Assembly (NCBI GenBank): GCA_040755975.1
Contig: JBFLZY010000104.1
Coordinates: 1 to 8,047 of the forward strand
Source of the DNA: JAIMBK01 sp040755975
GTDB lineage: Bacteria > Bacillota > Desulfotomaculia > Desulfotomaculales > Nap2-2B
Length of the DNA: 8,047 nucleotides
Reading direction: 5' to 3'
Shown: positions 6,240 through 8,047 of the stretch, piece by piece
How the letters are laid out: every line of letters begins with the position of its first letter
Numbering within the stretch: position 1 is the first letter of the stretch
Notes under the pieces: generated by a model
The model's database searches: none
Seen by the model: only the letters and a program-made list of their open reading frames with translations
Told to the model about the DNA's origin: nothing
Made by a program: the position numbers and the translations under genes

Positions 6240-7249
6240 TTTCCATCTCCTCCCGCCCCCTGGATATCTGCTAAAACCTGGCGGATATCGATATTCACCG
6301 GGCAGCTGACAATGCACCGGCCGCAGCCGACGCAGGCCACCGCCGCGAAATTGTCCGTGAAATACTTGAACTTGTGCATGAAACGCTGGCGGAAGCGCTC
6401 CTTTTGCGTCGGGCGGGGATTGTGCCCGGACCCGTGCAGGGTAAAAAGACCGAACATGCAGGCGTCCCAGTTGCGGATCCGGCAGCCGGCCGCATCCTTC
6501 GCTTCGTCCACAAGGTCGAAGCAGTGGCAGGTGGGGCAGCTGTACGTACAGGCCCCGCAGCCCAGGCACCGCTCACTCACCAGGTCCCAAACGGGGTCGT
6601 GGTAATTTCCGTCCATCTTTTCTTTCAAACCCGCCAGGTTGATGGTGCAGCTGATTACCGCCGCTTCCTTCACTTTGGCGGCGGCGGCCCGGTCATCTTC
6701 GCCGGCCGGCGCCAGCGCCAAGCCGGCCGCAAAATCCTTTCCTTTTGCACTGACCACCTCAACCACGTACTGATCGCCGGTGTCGGTCAGCAGCAGGTCC
6801 AGCCCTGCGGTGCCAAAGGGGCCGCCGTTTAAAGAAGTACAAAAACAGGTGGTCCGCGGCTCGCTGCAACCCAGGCCGACCAGCACGGTGTTGCCCCGCC
6901 GGGCCAGGTAGTAGGGGTCCTGGTATTGATCGCCGTAAAAAACTTTATCCAGCAAGACAAAGCTTTGCGCATCACAGGGGCGCAGGCCGAAAATCACTTT
7001 CTTCCCGGTATCCAGGCACTCCTGCAGGTCCGCCGCCTCCCCGACGGCGTAGGTGAAAAGGGCCTCCGTGGGCGGGAAAAGGACCCCCTTGGGCGGGATT
7101 ACTGAATTACCGTAGCTAAAATCGGCTTCGGCCCCGCTCCGGATCGGTGCAAAGTAGAAATCAAGCCCTTTCTTGACGGGCGCAAACACCTGGTACTGCC
7201 CGGCCAGCCCGTCAAGAAGCGCGTTCAGCTCACTTTTCTTAATGATCAT
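6236..7249 (-). CDS. flxB: FlxB / sulfhydrogenase beta / AsrA-like dicluster [4Fe-4S] protein
   Basis: This protein of about 337 aa has an N-terminal region typical of HydB/AsrA proteins, with GLRPCDAQSF (C95, counting from the GTG) and a cysteine group CSEPRTTCFC (131-140). A C-terminal dicluster ferredoxin follows: C231/234/237/241 with nearby C244 and C246, then C309/312/315/319. Such subunits pass electrons between an FlxA/HydG-type NAD(P)H flavoprotein and the rest of the complex. The gene order (directly before the flavoprotein, ATGA overlap) matches that of asr, hyd and flx clusters. Two starts are possible: GTG at 7258, only 4 nt after AAGGAG, or ATG at 7249, with GAGGTG 6 nt upstream. 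I prefer the ATG; the difference is three residues. No signal peptide or membrane helix is seen, so the protein is cytoplasmic. Identity as FlxB rather than AsrA rests on the hdrA/mvhD context. Confidence 0.87.
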   Translation of the reverse strand: MIIKKSELNALLDGLAGQYQVFAPVKKGLDFYFAPIRSGAEADFSYGNSVIPPKGVLFPPTEALFTYAVGEAADLQECLDTGKKVIFGLRPCDAQSFVLLDKVFYGDQYQDPYYLARRGNTVLVGLGCSEPRTTCFCTSLNGGPFGTAGLDLLLTDTGDQYVVEVVSAKGKDFAAGLALAPAGEDDRAAAAKVKEAAVISCTINLAGLKEKMDGNYHDPVWDLVSERCLGCGACTYSCPTCHCFDLVDEAKDAAGCRIRNWDACMFGLFTLHGSGHNPRPTQKERFRQRFMHKFKYFTDNFAAVACVGCGRCIVSCPVNIDIRQVLADIQGAGGDGK

Positions 7250-7259
7250 CCTTTTCACC

Positions 7260-8047
7260 TCACTCCTTCACCAGGAATGCCTGCGGGTCGTTCGGGGCAA
7301 ACGTAGTTAAAGCAGGTTTGCGCTCCAGATCGACGCCCGCTTCGTAACCAAACAAATCTTTGACGTCTTTGACCACCTTCCGGGTCAGGACGGACAGCTT
7401 CAACCCCACGGGGCAGGCCCGCTCGCAGGCGCCGCAGTCGGCGCAGCGCCCGGCCAGGTGAAAGACCCGCACGGCCTGAAAGAGCAGATTGTCCTGCGTT
7501 TGCGCCGCTTTTCCGATCCACTGCGGAGTGAAGCAATCCACAAAGCACTCTTCGCAGTAGCACAGCGGGCAGGCCTGGCGGCAGGCGTAGCAGCGGATGC
7601 AGCGGCTGAGCTCTTCCGCCAGGAAAGCCCTGCGCTTAAGAGCCGGCAGCGCTGCGAAGGCCTCCACCGCACTGAAATCGCTTGCCGGCTTTTCCGGCAC
7701 CCGTTCGCCGGCCAGCTCATCGTAAATGACCGGGTTGGGGTAGGCGCAGGCCAGGCAGGTATCGTGAAGCGTTTCGGCCAGGGGAACGGTCTTTTCAAAG
7801 TCTTTTCCCTCCAGCACCAGCGTGCCGTTTTCGACCTGGGCCGCCAGCAGTTCCCGGCCTTCCAAAAGCGCCCCCACCTTCCGGCGGTCAATCATGCCGG
7901 TGCAGGGGACCCCGATGATGTATAAATTTTCCCGGTTGATTTGATTCTCCTGGATCAGCGTAACAATCGCCCGCGTGTCGCAACCCTTGGCCACCACCGC
8001 CGTTTTCCCCTTTCGCTTCGGCAGGTAAACGGCCAGGTTGTTTTCAC
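7260..8047 (-). CDS. Iron-sulfur protein, FrhB/FdhB-like with C-terminal dicluster ferredoxin, 5' end cut by the window
   Basis: The frame stays open to the right edge, so the N-terminus is missing; 261 residues are visible. The front part (AKGCDTRAI at 19-27, then LYIIGVPCTGMID at 41-53, C97 and C100) resembles the F420 hydrogenase/dehydrogenase beta-subunit (FrhB/FdhB) family, which binds a flavin and Fe-S clusters. A cysteine-rich stretch follows: C149, C152, C155, C159, C162, C164, C167 and C171. A single [4Fe-4S] motif CADCGACERACP (C201/204/207/211) with an HdrC-like ring of helices comes after. It ends 10 nt before the preferred start of the next gene and is clearly co-transcribed. It may be the FlxC-type subunit of this complex or a stand-in for HdrC. 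I do not assign a symbol because the start is missing and the family is broad. Confidence 0.8.
   Translation of the reverse strand, partial: ENNLAVYLPKRKGKTAVVAKGCDTRAIVTLIQENQINRENLYIIGVPCTGMIDRRKVGALLEGRELLAAQVENGTLVLEGKDFEKTVPLAETLHDTCLACAYPNPVIYDELAGERVPEKPASDFSAVEAFAALPALKRRAFLAEELSRCIRCYACRQACPLCYCEECFVDCFTPQWIGKAAQTQDNLLFQAVRVFHLAGRCADCGACERACPVGLKLSVLTRKVVKDVKDLFGYEAGVDLERKPALTTFAPNDPQAFLVKE

Noticed and set aside
6240..6569. An upstream extension of the FlxA-like frame adding 110 residues
   Set aside because: The extra part is an out-of-frame reading of the flxB end; the ATG at 6239 has an ideal ribosome site, the ATGA overlap and the family length.

Overview
The window carries one tight, minus-strand operon that fills positions 319 to 8047 and enters from beyond the right edge. 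Its gene content (Fe-S flavoproteins joined to the MetV/MetF methylene-tetrahydrofolate reductase of the Wood-Ljungdahl pathway) and its GC-rich coding sequence suggest an anaerobic Firmicute of the Moorella / Desulfotomaculum / Peptococcaceae kind, such as an acetogen, sulfate reducer or syntroph. That placement is inference from gene types only; no phylogenetic marker is present.

In transcription order (right to left) the genes are: a 5'-truncated iron-sulfur protein with an FrhB/FdhB-like front and a dicluster ferredoxin tail (7260-8047); an FlxB/HydB/AsrA-like dicluster protein (6236-7249); an FlxA/HydG/AsrB-like FAD/NAD/[2Fe-2S] protein (5400-6239); a double-length HdrA with two FAD domains (2357-5368); MvhD/FlxD (1913-2350); MetV (1245-1916); and MetF (319-1248). 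Neighbours overlap by 4 nt or lie 6 to 31 nt apart, and no internal promoter or terminator is evident.

Read together, the genes describe a soluble electron-transfer complex. FlxA and its partners would exchange electrons with NAD(P)H, HdrA would be the flavin hub where bifurcation or confurcation with ferredoxin could occur, MvhD would be a [2Fe-2S] bridge, and MetV/MetF would be the terminal module interconverting 5,10-methylene-THF and 5-methyl-THF. No HdrB (CCG-domain) or stand-alone HdrC gene is visible, so the arrangement differs from the metF-metV-hdrABC-mvhD set known from Moorella thermoacetica. It resembles a merger of that set with a FlxABCD-type NAD(P)H module. HdrBC could still lie beyond the right edge.

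The only non-coding stretch is 1-318, downstream of metF. It has no credible gene but contains four copies of the 10-mer CCGGCACTCA in alternating orientation. They form two perfect 15-bp inverted repeats (36-50/116-130 and 157-171/248-262) around AT-richer cores. The two units look like diverged copies of one small element inserted in opposite orientations.
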